The notes under the pieces are model-generated. The model had not been told where the DNA came from. It saw only the letters and a program-made list of their open reading frames with translations, and searched no databases. Below, piece after piece: positions 25,466-38,287 of a stretch of DNA of 64,000 nucleotides (within the stretch, counting starts at the first letter, position 1; each line of letters starts with the position of its first letter). Location of the stretch: contig JAUPFM010000079.1 of assembly GCA_033026295.1 (NCBI GenBank), forward strand, positions 82,064 to 146,063, given 5' to 3'. Position numbers and translations under genes: made by a program. The DNA comes from Channa striata (taxonomy: Eukaryota; Chordata; Actinopteri; Anabantiformes; Channidae).

Positions 25466-28400
25466 AGCTCACAGCTAGATGTGCCTAGTATTGCCTTAAA
25501 GGTCTAAATCTAAGCTTTAAATTGGTGTATGCCATAGGCAGATGCATTGTTCCTAGCTGCCTGTGCATGTCTGCAAATATGGCTCATTTTTGACCTTCTG
25601 ACCCCAGTCCAAAATCAGCTGTATTTGACCACACATTTTGGATCTTTATAGCCAGGAGGAAAGTGTCTGATCCAAGTGGTTTAAAGGGGTGGAAAGAGGA
25701 GACTTTGGGCTTTAAATTAATGTGAAACAAGTGTGATTTGCACCAGGCTGGCCTGAGAAACGTGCAAGAGAAAACTGGCTGCCCCTGGGCTGACGCTGAA
25801 AATGCACAGGACCTGAAATTGGGCCTCGTTCTCTGGCTGCTGTTTCCTTTGTGGAGCTCAAAGCTTGATGTGCCTAGTATTGCCTTAAAGGTCTAAATCT
25901 AAGCTTTAAATTGGTGTATGCCATAGGCAGATGCCATGTTCCTAGCTGCCTGTGCATGTCTGCAAATATGGCTCATTTTTGACCTTCTGACCCCACTCCA
26001 AAATAAGCTGTATTTGACCACACATTTTGGCTCTTTATACCCAGGAGGAAAGTGTCTGATCCAAGTGGTTTTAAGGGGATGGAAAGAGGAGACTTTGGGC
26101 TTTAAATTGATGTGAAACAAGTGTGATTTGCACCAGGCTGACCTGAGAAACGTGAAAGGGCAAACTGGCTTCCCCAGGTCTATGGCTGAAAATGCACAGG
26201 GCCTGAAATTGGGCCTCGTTCTCCTGGCTACAGTTTCCTTTGTGGAGCTCACAGCTAGATGTGCCTGGTGTTGTCTTAAAGGTCTAAATCTAAGCTTTAA
26301 ATTGGTGTATGCCATAGGCAGATGCCATGTTCCTAGCTGCCTGTGCATGTCTGCAAATATGGCTCATTTTTGACCTTCTGACCCCAGTCCAAAATCAGCT
26401 GTATTTGACCACACATTTTGGCTTTTTATAGCCAGGAGGAAAGTTTCTGATCCAAGTGGTTTAATCCAAGTGGTTTGCACCAGGCTGGCCTGAGAAACTT
26501 GCAAGAGAAAACTGGCTGCCCCTGGGCTGACGCTGAAAATGCACAGGACCTGAAATTGGGCCTCATTCTCTGGCTGCTGTTTCCTTTGTGGAGCTCAAAG
26601 CTAGATGTGCGTAGTATTGCCTTAAAGGTCTAAATCTAAGCTTTAAATCAGCTGTATTTGACCACACAGTTTGGCTCTTCATAGCCAGGAGGAAAGTGTC
26701 TGATCCAAGTGGTTTAAATGGATGGAAAGAAGAGTTTTTAAGCTTTAAATTGATGTGAAACAAGTGTGATTTGCACCAGGCTGGCCTGACCACAGCACCA
26801 GGCTGGCCTGAGAAACGTGAAAGGGCAAACTGGCTTCCCCAGGCCTATGGCTGAAAATGCACAGGGCCTGAAATTGGGCCTCGTTCTCCTGGCTGATGTT
26901 TCCTTTGTGGAGCTCACAGCTAGATGTGCCTGGTGTTGTCTTAAAGGTCTAAATCTAAGCTTTAAATTGGTGTATCCCATAGGCAGATGCCATGTTCCTA
27001 GCTGCCTGTGCATGTCTGCAAATATGGCTCATTTTTGACCTTCTGACCCCAGTCCAAAATCAGCTGTATTTGACTACACATTTTGGCTCTTTATAGCCAG
27101 GAGGAAAGTGTCTGATCCAAGTGATTTGCACCAGGCTGACCTGAGAAACATGCAAGAGCAAACTGGCTGCCCCTGGGCTGACGCTGAAAATTCACAGGAC
27201 CTGAAATTGGGCCTCATTCTCTGGCTGCTGTTTCCTTTGTGGAGCTCACAGCTAGATGTGCCTGGTGTTGTCTTAAAGGTCTAAATCTAAGCTTTAAATT
27301 GGTGTATGCCATAGGCAGATGCCATGTTCCTAGCTGCCTGTGCATGTCTGCAAATATGGCTCATTTTTGACCTTCTGACCCCAGTCCAAAATCAGCTGTA
27401 TTTGACAACACATTTTGGCTTTTTATAGCCAGGAGGAAAGTGTCTGATCCAAGTGGTTTAAATCCAAGTGGTTTGCACCAGGCTGGCCTGAGAAACGTGC
27501 AAGAGCAAACTGGCTGCCCCTGGGCTGACGCTGAAAATGCACAGGAACTGAAATTGGGCCTCGTTCTCCTGGCTGCTGTTTCTGGTCCAAAATCAGTTGT
27601 ATTTGACCACACATTTTGGCTTTTATAGCCAGGAGGAAAGTGTCTGATCCAAGTGGTTTAAATCCAAGTGGTTTGCACCAGGCTGGCCTGAGAAACTTGC
27701 AAGAGCAAACTGGCTGCCCCTCGGCTGGCGCTGAAAATGCACAGGACCTGAAATTGGGCCTAATTCTCTGGCTGCTGTTTCCTTTGTGGAGCTAACAGCT
27801 AGATGTGCCTAGTATTGTCTTAAAGGTCTAAATCTAAGCTTTAAATTGGTGTATGCCATAGGCAGATGCCATGTTCTAGCTGCCTGTGCATGTCTGCAAA
27901 TATGGCTCATTTTTGACCTTCTGACCCCAGTCCAAAATCAGTTGTATTTGACCACACATTTTGGCTCTTTATAGCCAGGAGGAAAGTGTCTGATCCAAGT
28001 GGTTTAAATGGATGGAAAGAGGAGTTTTTAAGCTTTAAATTGATGTGAGACAAGTGTGATTTGCACATGGCTGGCCTGAGAAACGTGAAAGGGCAAACTG
28101 GCTTCCCCAGGCCTATGGCTGAAAATGCACAGGACCTGAAATTGGGCCTCGTTCTCTGGCTGCTGTTTCCTTTGTGGAGCTCAAAGCTAGATGTGCCTGG
28201 TGTTGTCTTAAAGGTCTAAATCTAAGCTTTAAATTGGTGTATGCCATAGGCAGATGCCATGTTCCTAGCTGCCTGTGCATGTCTGCAAATATGGCTCATT
28301 TTTGACCTTCTGACCCCAGTCCAAAATCAGCTGTATTTGACCACACATTTTGGATCTTTATAGCCAGGAGGAAAGTGTCTGATCCAAGTGGTTTAAATGG

Positions 28401-29481
28401 ATGGAACGAGGAGTTTTTAAGCTTTAAATTGATGTGAAACAAGTGTGATTTGCACCAGGCTGGCCTGAGAAACGTGAAAGGGCAAACTGGCTTCCCCAGG
28501 TCTATGGCTGAAAATGCACAGGAACTGAAATTGGGCCTCGTTCTCCTGGCTGCTATTTCTGGTCCAAAATCAGATGTATTTGACCACACATTTTGGCTTT
28601 TTATAGCCAGGAGGAAAGTGTCTGATGCAAGTGGTTTAAATCAAGTGGTTTGCACCAGGCTGGCCTGAGAAACGTGCAAGAGCAAACTGGCTGCCCCTGG
28701 CTGACGCTGAAAATGCACAGGAACTGAAATCGGGCCTCGTTCTCCTGGCTGCTGTTTCTGGTCCAAAATCAGCTGTATTTGACCACACATTTTGGCTTTT
28801 TATAGCCAGGAGGAAAGTGTCTGATCCAAGTGGTTTAAATCCAAGTGGTTTGCACCAGGCTGGCCTGAGAAACGTGCAAGAGCAAACTGGCTGCCCCTCG
28901 GCTGACGCTGAAAATGCACAGGACCTGAAATTGGGCCTCGTTCTCTGGCTGCTGTTTCCTTTGTGGAGCTCAAAGCTAGATGTGCCTAGTATTGTCTTAA
29001 AGGTCTAAATCTAAGCTTTAAATTGGTGTATGCCATAGGCAGATGCCATGTTCCTAGCTGCCTGTGCATGTCTGCAAATATGGCTCATTTTTGACCTTCT
29101 GACCTCAGTCCAAAATCAGCTGTATTTGACCACACATTTTGGATCTTTATAGCCAGGAGGAAAGTGTCTGATCCAAGTGGTTTAAAGGGGTGGAAAGAGG
29201 AGACTTTGGGCTTTAAATTAATGTGAAACAAGTGTGATTTGCACCAGGCTGGCCTGAGAAACGTGCAAGAGAAAACTGGCTGCCCCTGGGCTGGCGCTGA
29301 AAATGCACAGGACCTGAAATTGGGCCTCGTTCTCTGGCTGCTGTTTCCTTTGTGGAGCTCAAAGCTAGATGTGCCTAGTATTGCCTTAAAGGTCTAAATC
29401 TAAGCTTTAAATTGGTGTATGCCATAGGCAGATGCCATGTTCCTAGCTGCCTGTGCATGTCTGCAAATATGGCTCATTTTT

Positions 29482-30271
29482 GACCTTCTGACCCCAGTCC
29501 AAAATCAGCTGTATTTGACCACACATTTTGGATCTTTATAGCCAGGAGGAAAGTGTCTGATCCAAGTGGTTTAAATGGATGGAAAGAGGAGTTTTTAAGC
29601 TTTAAATTGATGTGAAAAAGTGTGATTTGCACCAGGCTGGCCTGAGAAACGTGAAAGGGCAAACTGGCTTCCCCAGGTCTATGGCTGAAAATGCACAGGA
29701 ACTGAAATTGGGCCTCGTTCTCCTGGCTGCTATTTCTGGTCCAAAATCAGATGTATTTGACCACACATTTTGGCTTTTTATAGCCAGGAGGAAAGTGTCT
29801 GATCCAAGTGGTTTAAATCCAAGTGGTTTGCACCAGGCTGGCCTGAGAAACGTGCAAGAGCAAACTGGCTGCCCCTGGGCTGACGCTGAAAATGCACAGG
29901 AACTGAAATTGGGCCTCGTTCTCCTGGCTGCTGTTTCTGGTCCAAAATCAGCTGTATTTGACCACACATTTTGGCTTTTTATAGCCAGGAGGAAAGTGTC
30001 TGATCCAAGTGGTTTAAATCCAAGTGGTTTGCACCAGGCTGGCCTGAGAAACTTGCAAGAGCAAACTGGCTGCCCCTCGGCTGACGCTGAAAATGCACAG
30101 GACCTGAAATTGGGCCTAATTCTCTGGCTGCTGTTTCCTTTGTGGAGCTCACAGCTAGATGTGCCTAGTATTGCCTTAAAGGTCTAAATCTAAGCTTTAA
30201 ATTGGAGTATGCCATAGGCAGATGCCATGTTCCTAGCTGCCTGTGCATGTCTGCAAATATGGCTCATTTTT
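29482..30271 (+). repeat. Compound satellite unit of about 790 bp, second example
   Basis: Same A-B-C-A'-C-A'-C-D order as at 18,439, with GGATCTTTATAGCC in the first A, CAGATGTATTTG in the second, and CCCCTCGGCTGACGC in the third C. One base is missing in GTGAAAAAGTGTG near 29,612. Confidence 0.8.
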
Positions 30272-30579
30272 GACCTTCTGACCCCAGTCCAAAATCAGCT
30301 GTATTTGACCACACATTTTGGCTCTTTATAGCCAGGAGGAAAGTGTCTGATCCAAGTGATTTGCACCAGGCTGGCCTGAGAAACGTGCAAGAGCAAACTG
30401 GCTGCCCCTGGGCTGACGCTGAAAATGCACAGGACCTGAAATTGGGCCTCGTTCTCCTGGCTGCTGTTTCTGGTCCAAAATCAGCTGTATTTGACCACAC
30501 ATTTTGGCTTTTTATAGCCAGGAGGAAAGTGTCTGATCCAAGTGGTTTAAATCCAAGTGGTTTGCACCAGGCTGGCCTG

Positions 30580-31740
30580 AGAAACTTGCAGAGCAAACTG
30601 GCTCATTTTTGGCTGACCCCAGCTGAAAATCACAGGACCTGAAATTGGGCCTAATTTCTGGCTGCTGTTTCCTTTGTGGAGCTCACAGCTAGATGTGCCT
30701 AGTATTGCCTTAAAGGTCTAAATCTAAGCTTTAAATTGATGTATGCCAAGGCAGATGCCATGTTCCTAGCTGCCTGTGCATGTCTGCAAATATGGCTCAT
30801 TTTTGACCTTCTGACCCCAGTCCAAAATCAGCTGTATTTGACCACACATTTTGGCTCTTTATAGCCAGGAGGAAAGTGTCTGATCCAAGTGATTTGCACC
30901 AGGCTGGCCTGAGAAACGTGCAAGAGCAAACTGGCTGCCCCTGGGCTGATGATGAAAATGCACAGGACCTGCCTGGGCCTCGTTCTCTGGCTGCTGTTTC
31001 CTTTGTGGAGCTCAAAGCTAGATGTGCCTAGTATTGCCTTAAAGGTCTAAATCTAAGCTTTAAATTGGTGTATGCCATAGGCAGATGCCATGTTCCTAGC
31101 TGCCTGTGCATGTCTGCAAATATGGCTCATTTTTGAGCTTCTGACCCCAGTCCAAAATCAGCTGTATTTGACCACACATTTTGGCTCTTTATAGCCAGGA
31201 GGAAAGTGTCTGATCCAAGTGATTTGCACCAGGCTGGCCTGAGAAACGTGCAAGAGCAAACTGGCTGCCCCTGGGCTGAGCTTTGAAAATGCACAGGACC
31301 TGAAATTGGGCCTCATTCTCTGGCTGCTGTTTCCTTTGTGGAGCTCAAAGCTAGATGTGCCTAGTATTGCCTTAAAGGTCTAAATCTAAGCTTTAAATTG
31401 GTGTATGCCATAGGCAGATGCCATGGACCTAGCTGCCTGTGCCTCATTCTCCTGGCTGCAGTTTCCTTTGTGGAGCTCACAGCTAGATGTGCCTAGTATT
31501 GACTTAAAGGTCTAAATCTAAGCTTTAAATTGGAGTATGCCATAGGCAGATGCCATGTTCTTAGCTGCCTGTGCATGTCTGCAAATATGGCTCATTTTTG
31601 ACCTTCTGACCCCAGTCCAAAATCAGCTGTATTTGACCACACATTTTGGCTCTTTATAGCCAGGAGGAAAGTGTCTGATCCAAGTGTTTTGCACCAGGCT
31701 GGCCTGAGACAAGTGTGAAGGCTGGAAAGGGCAAACTGGC
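30580..31740 (+). repeat. Scrambled stretch of the satellite
   Basis: Several joints here are seen nowhere else in the array: CTGGCTCATTTTTGGCTGACC (30,598), CACAGGACCTGCCTGGGCC (30,960), GGGCTGAGCTTTGAAAATG (31,273), CCATGGACCTAGC (31,423) and GAGACAAGTGTGAAGGCTGG (31,706). They are small template jumps or indels. Either a local burst of rearrangement or assembly and polishing error could explain them. Confidence 0.6.
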
Positions 31741-32730
31741 TTCCCCAGGTCTATGGCTGAAAATGCACAGGAACTGAAATTGGGCCTCGTTCTCCTGGCT
31801 GCTATTTCTGGTCCAAAATCAGATGTATTTGACCACACATTTTGGCTTTTTATAGCCAGGAGGAAAGTGTCTGATCCAAGTGGTTTAAATCCAAGTGGTT
31901 TGCACCAGGCTGGCCTGAGAAACGTGCAGAGCAAACTGGCTGCCCCTGGGCTGACGCTGAAAATGCACAGGAACTGAAATTGGGCCTCGTTCTCCTGGCT
32001 GCTGTTTCTGGTCCAAAATCAGCTGTATTTGACCACACATTTTGGCTTTTTATAGCCAGGAGGAAAGTGTCTGATCCAAGTGGTTTAAATCCAAGTGGTT
32101 TGCACCAGGCTGGCCTGAGAAACTTGCAAGAGCAAACTGGCTGCCCCTCGGCTGACGCTGAAAATGCACAGGACCTGAAATTGGGCCTAATTCTCTGGCT
32201 GCTGTTTCCTTTGTGGAGCTCACAGCTAGATGTGCCTAGTATTGCCTTAAAGGTCTAAATCTAAGCTTTAAATTGGAGTATGCCATAGGCAGATGCCATG
32301 TTCCTAGCTGCCTGTGCATGTCTGCAAATATGGCTCATTTTGACCTTCTGACCCCAGTCCAAAATCAGCTGTATTTGACCACACATTTTGGCTCTTTATA
32401 GCCAGGAGGAAAGTGTCTGATCCAAGTGGTTTAAAGGGGTGGAAAGAGGAGACTTTTGGCTTTAAATTAATGTGAAACAAGTGTGATTTGCACCAGGCTG
32501 GCCTGAGAAACGTGAAAGAGCAAACTGGCTGCCCCTGGGCTGACGCTGAAAATGCACAGGACCTGAAATTGGGCCTCATTCTCTGGCTGCTGTTTCCTTT
32601 GTGGAGCTCACAGCTAGATGTGCCTAGTATTGCCTTAAAGGTCTAAATCTAAGCTTTAAATTGGTGTATGCCATAGGCAGATGCCATGTTCCTAGCTGCC
32701 TGTGCATGTCTGCAAATATGGCTCATTTTT

Positions 32731-33521
32731 GACCTTCTGACCCCAGTCCAAAATCAGCTGTATTTGACCACACATTTTGGATCTTTATAGCCAGGAGGAA
32801 AGTTTCTGATCCAAGTGGTTTAAATGGATGGAAAGAGGAGTTTTTAAGCTTTAAATTGATGTGAAACAAGTGTGATTTGCACCAGGCTGGCCTGAGAAAC
32901 GTGACAGGGCAAACTGGCTTCCCCAGGTCTATGGCTGAAAATGCACAGGAACTGAAATTGGGCCTCGTTCTCCTGGCTGCTATTTCTGGTCCAAAATCAG
33001 ATGTATTTGACCACACATTTTGGCTTTTTATAGCCAGGAGGAAAGTGTCTGATCCAAGTGGTTTAAATCCAAGTGGTTTGCACCAGGCTGGCCTGAGAAA
33101 CGTGCAAGAGCAAACTGGCTGCCCCTGGGCTGACGCTGAAAATGCACAGGAACTGAAATTAGGCCTCGTTCTCCTGGCTGCTGTTTCTGGTCCAAAATCA
33201 GCTGTATTTGACCACACATTTTGGCTTTTTATAGCCAGGAGGAAAGTGTCTGATCCAAGTGGTTTAAATCCAAGTGGTTTGCACCAGGCTGGCCTGAGAA
33301 ACTTGCAAGAGCAAACTGGCTGCCCCTGGGCTGACGCTGAAAATGCACAGGACCTGAAATTGGGCCTCGTTCTCTGGCTGCTGTTTCCTTTGTGGAGCTC
33401 AAAGCTAGATGTGCCTAGTATTGCCTTAAAGATCTAAATCTAAGCTTTAAATTGGTGTATGCCATAGGCAGATGTCATGTTCCTAGCTGCCTGTGCATGT
33501 CTGCAAATATGGCTCATTTTT
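32731..33521 (+). repeat. Compound satellite unit of about 790 bp, third example
   Basis: Anchor-to-anchor length is 791 bp, with the same internal order as the units at 18,439 and 29,482. Private changes include GTGACAGGGC in the first C and AATTAGGCC in the second. Confidence 0.8.
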
Positions 33522-33974
33522 GACCTTCTGACCCCAGTCCAAAATCAGCTGTATTTGACCACACATTTTGGCTCTTTATAGCCAGGAGGAAAGTGTCTGA
33601 TCCAAGTGGTTTAAATGGATGGAAAGAGGAGTTTTTAAGCTTTAAATTGATGTGAGACAAGTGTGATTTGCACCAGGCTGGCCTGAGAAACGTGAAAGGG
33701 CAAACTGGCTTCCCCAGGCCTATGGCTGAAAATGCACAGGGCCTGAAATTGGGCCTCGTTCTCCTGGCTGCTGTTTCCTTTGTGGAGCTCACAGCTAGAT
33801 GTGCCTAGTATTGCCTTAAAGGTCTAAATCTAAGCTTTAAATTGGTGTATGCCATAGGCAGATGCCATGTTCCTAGCTGCCTGTGCCTCGTTCTCCTGGC
33901 TGCAGTTTCCTTTGTGGAGCTCACAGCTAGATGTGCCTAGTATTGCCTTAAAGGTCTAAATCTAAGCTTTAAAT

Positions 33975-36900
33975 TGGAGTATGCCATAGGCAGATGCCAT
34001 GTTCCTAGCTGCCTGTGCATGTCTGCAAATATGGCTCATTTTTGACCTTCTGACCCCAGTCCAAAATCAGCTGTATTTGACCACACATTTTGGCTCTTTA
34101 TAGCCAGGAGGAAAGTGTCTGATCCAAGTGGTTTAAATGGATGGAAAGAGGAGTTTTTAAGCTTTAAATTGAAATGAGACAAGTGTGATTTGCACCTGGC
34201 TGGCCTGAGAAACGTGAAAGGGCAAACTGGCTTCCCCAGGCCTATGGCTGAAAATGCACAGGGCCTGAAATTGGGCCTCGATCTCCTGGCTGCTGTTTCC
34301 TTTGTGGAGCTCACAGCTAGATGTGCCTAGTATTGCCTTAAAGGTCTAAATCTAAGCTTTAAATTGGTGTATGCCATAGGCAGATGCCATGTTCCTAGCT
34401 GCCTGTGCATGTCTGCAAATATGGCTCATTTTTGACCTTCTGACCCCAGTCCAAAATAAGCTGTATTTGACCACACATTTTGGCTCTTTATACCCAGGAG
34501 GAAAGTGTCTGATCGAAGTGGTTTTAAGGGGATGGAAAGAGGAGACTTTGGGCTTTAAATTGATGTGAAACAAGTGTGATTTGCACCAGGCTGGCCTGAG
34601 AAACGTGAAAGGGCAAACTGGCTTCCCCAGGTCTATGGCTGAAAATGCACAGGGCCTGAAATTGGGCCTCGTTCTCCTGGCTACAGTTTCCTTTGTGGAG
34701 CTCACAGCTAGATGTGCCTGGTGTTGTCTTAAAGGTCTAAATCTAAGCTTTAAATTGTTGTATGCCATAGGCAGATGCCATGTTCCTAGCTGCCTGTGCA
34801 TGTCTGCAAATATGGCTCATTTTTGACCTTCTGACCCCAGTCCAAAATCAGCTGTATTTGACCACACATTTTGGATCTTTATAACCAGGAGGAAAGTGTC
34901 TGATCCACGTGGTTTAAAGGGGTGGAAAGAGGAGACTTTTGGCTTTAAATTAATGTGAAACAAGTGTGATTTGCACCAGGCTGGCCTGAGAAACGTGAAA
35001 GAGCAAACTGGCTGCCCCTGGGCTGACGCTGAAAATGCACAGGACCTGAAATTGGGCCTCATTCTCTGGCTGCTGTTTCCTTTGTGGAGCTCACAGCTAG
35101 ATGTGCCTAGTATTGCCTTAAAGGTCTAAATCTAAGCTTTAAATTGGTGTATGCCATAGGCAGATGCAATGTTCCTAGCTGCCTGTGCATGTCTGCAAAT
35201 ATGGCTCATTTTTGACCTTCTGACCCCAGTCCAAAATCAGCTGTATTTGACCACACATTTTGGATCTTTATAGCCAGGAGGAAAGTTTCTGATCCAAGTG
35301 GTTTAAATGGATGTAAAGAGGAGTTTTTAAGCTTTAAATTGATGTGAAACAAGTGTGATTTGCACCAGGCTGGCCTGAGAAACGTGAAAGGGCAAACTGG
35401 CTTCCCAGGTCTATGGCTGAAAATGCACAGGGCCTGAAATTGGGCCTCGTTCTCCTGGCTGCTGTTTCCTTTGTGGAGCTCACAGCTAGATGTGCCTAGT
35501 ATTGCCTTAAAGGTCTAAATCTAAGCTTTAAATTGGTGTATGCCATAGGCAGATGCCATGTTCCTAGCTGCCTGTGCATGTCTGCAAATATGGCTCATTT
35601 TTGACCTTCTGACCCCAGTCCAAAATCAGCTGTATTTGACCACACATTTTGGCTCTTTATAGCCAGGAGGAAAGTGTCTGATCCAAGTGGTTTAAATGGA
35701 TGGAAAGAGGAGTTTTTAAGCTTTAAATTGATGTGAGACAAGTGTGATTTGCACCAGGCTGGCCTGAGAAACGTGAAAGGGCAAACTGGCTTCCCCAGGC
35801 CTATGGCTGAAAATGCACAGGGCCTGAAATTGGGCCTCGTTCTCCTGGCTGCTGTTTCCTTTGTGGAGCTCACAGCTAGATGTGCCTAGTATTGCCTTAA
35901 AGGTCTAAATCTAAGTTTTAAATTGGTGTATGCCATAGGCAGATGCCATGTTCCTAGCTGCCTGTGCATGTCTGCAAATATGGCTCATTTTAAACCTTCT
36001 GACCCCAGTCCAAAATCAGCTGTATTTGACCACACATTTTGGCTCTTTATACCCAATAGGAAAGTGTCTGAACCAAGTGGTTTATAAGGATGGAAAGAGG
36101 AGACTTTGGGCTTTAAATTGATGTGAAACAAGTGTGATTTGCACCAGGCTGGCCTGAGAAACTTGCAAGAGCAAACTGGCTGCCCCTGGGCTGACGCTGA
36201 AAATGCACAGGACCTGAAATTGGGCCTCGTTCTCTGGCTGCTGTTTCCTTTGTGGAACTCACAGCTAGATGTGCCTAGTATTGCCATAAAGGTCTAAATC
36301 TAAGCTTTAAATTGGTGTATGCCATAGGCAGATGCCATGTTCCTAGCTGCCTGTGCCTCGTTCTCCTGGCTGCAGTTTCCTTTGTGGAGCTCACAGCTAG
36401 ATGTGCCTGGTGTTGTCTTATAGGTCTAAATCTAAGCTTTAAATTGTTGTATGCCATAGGCAGATGCCATGTTCCTCGCTGCCTGTGCATGTCTGCAAAT
36501 ATGGCTCATTTTTGACCTTCTGACCCCAGTCCAAAATCAGCTGTATTTGACCACAGATTTTGGCTCTTTATACCCAATAGGAAAGTGTCTGATCCAAGTG
36601 CTTTTAAGGGGTGGAAAGAGGAGACTTTGGGCTTTAAATTAATGTGAAACAAGTGTGATTTGCACCAGGCTGGCCTGAGAAACGTGAAAGGGCAAACTGG
36701 CTTCCCCAGGTCTATGGCTGAAAATGCACAGGGCCTGAAATTGGGCCTCATTCTCTGGCTGCTGTTTCCTTTGTGGAGCTCACAGCTAGATGTGCCTGGT
36801 GTTGTCTTAAAGGTCTAAATCTAAGCTTTAAATTGGTGTATGCCATAGGCAGATGTCATGTTCCTAGCTTCCTGTGCATGTCTTCAAATATGGCTCATTT

Positions 36901-37420
36901 TTGACCGTCTGACCCCAGTCCAAAATCAGCTGTATTTGACCACACATTTTGGCTCTTTATAGCCAGGAGGAAAGTGTCTGATCCAAGTGGTTTAAATGGA
37001 TGGAAAGAGGAGTTTTTAAGCTTTAAATTGATGTGAAACAAGTGTGATTTGCACCAGGCTGGCCTGAGAAACGTGAAAGGGCAAACTGGCTTCCCCAGGC
37101 CTATGGCTGAAAATGCACAGGGCCTGAAATTGGGCCTAGTTCTCCTGGCTGCTATTTCTGGTCCAAAATCAGATGTATTTGACCCCACATTTTGGCTTTT
37201 TATAGCCAGGAGGAAAGTGTCTGATCCAAGTGGTTTAAATCCAAGTGGTTTGCACCAGGCTGGCCTGAGAAACGTGCAAGAGCAAACTGGCTGCCCCTGG
37301 GCTGGCTGAAAATGCACAGGAACTGAAATTGGGCCTCGTTCTCCTGGCTGCTGTTTCTGGTCCAAAATCAGCTGTATTTGACCACACATTTTGGCTTTTT
37401 ATAGCCAGGAGGAAAGTGTC
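33975..37420 (+). repeat. Large satellite duplication, copy 1
   Basis: About 3.45 kb corresponds to 38,288-42,120. The offset is 4,313 bp through about 36,350 and 4,703 bp from about 36,410 onward, a difference of exactly one 390-bp monomer. Shared rare features include TTGAAATGAGACAAG, GCCTCGATCTCC, CCAAAATAAGCTG with TTATACCCAGGAGG, TTGTTGTATGCC and TTCCTCGCTGCC. Confidence 0.85.
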
Positions 37421-38287
37421 TGATCCAAGTGGTTTTAAATCCAAGTGGTTTGCACCAGGCTGGCCTGAGAAACTTGCAAGAGCAAACTGGCTGCCCCTCG
37501 GCTGACGCTGAAAATGCACAGGACCTGAAATTGGGCCTAATTCTCTGGCTGCTGTTTCCTTTGTGGAGCTCACAGCTAGATGTGCCTAGTATTGCCTTAA
37601 AGGTCTAAATCTAAGCTTTAAATTGGAGTATGCCATAGGCAGATGCCATGTTCTAGCTGCCTGTGCATGTCTGCAAATATGGCTCATTTTTGACCTTCTG
37701 ACCACAGTCCAAAATCAGCTGTATTTGACCACACATTTTGGCTCTTTATAGCCAGGAGGAAAGTGTCTGATCCAAGTGATTTGCACCAGGCTGGCCTGAG
37801 AAACGTGCAAGAGCAAACTGGCTGCCCCTGGGCTGACGCTGAAAATGCACAGGACCTGAAATTGGGCCTCGTTCTCTGGCTGCTGTTTCCTTTTGTGGAG
37901 CTCAAAGCTAGATGTGCCTAGTATTGCCTTAAAGGTCTAAATCTAAGCTTTAAATTGGTGTATGCCATAGGCAGATGCCATGTTCCTAGCTGCCTGTGCA
38001 TGTCTGCAAATATGGCTCATTTTTGACCTTCTGACCCCAGTCCAAAATCAGCTGTATTTGACCACACATTTTGGCTCTTTATAGCCAGGAGGAAAGTGTC
38101 TGATCCAAGTGATTTGCACCAGGCTGGCCTGAGAAACTTGCAAGAGCAAACTGGCTGCCCCTGGGCTGACGCTGAAAATGCACAGGACCTGAAATTGGGC
38201 CTCGTTCTCTGGCTGCTGTTTCCTTTGTGGAGCTCAAAGCTAGATGTGCCTAGTATTGCCTTAAAGGTCTAAATCTAAGCTTTAAAT

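Noticed and set aside
29612..30187. 191-codon plus-strand frame and its relatives at 18,584, 32,877 and 44,503
   Set aside because: They simply follow the compound satellite unit, whose D-skipping joints remove the usual stop at TTTTTGACC.
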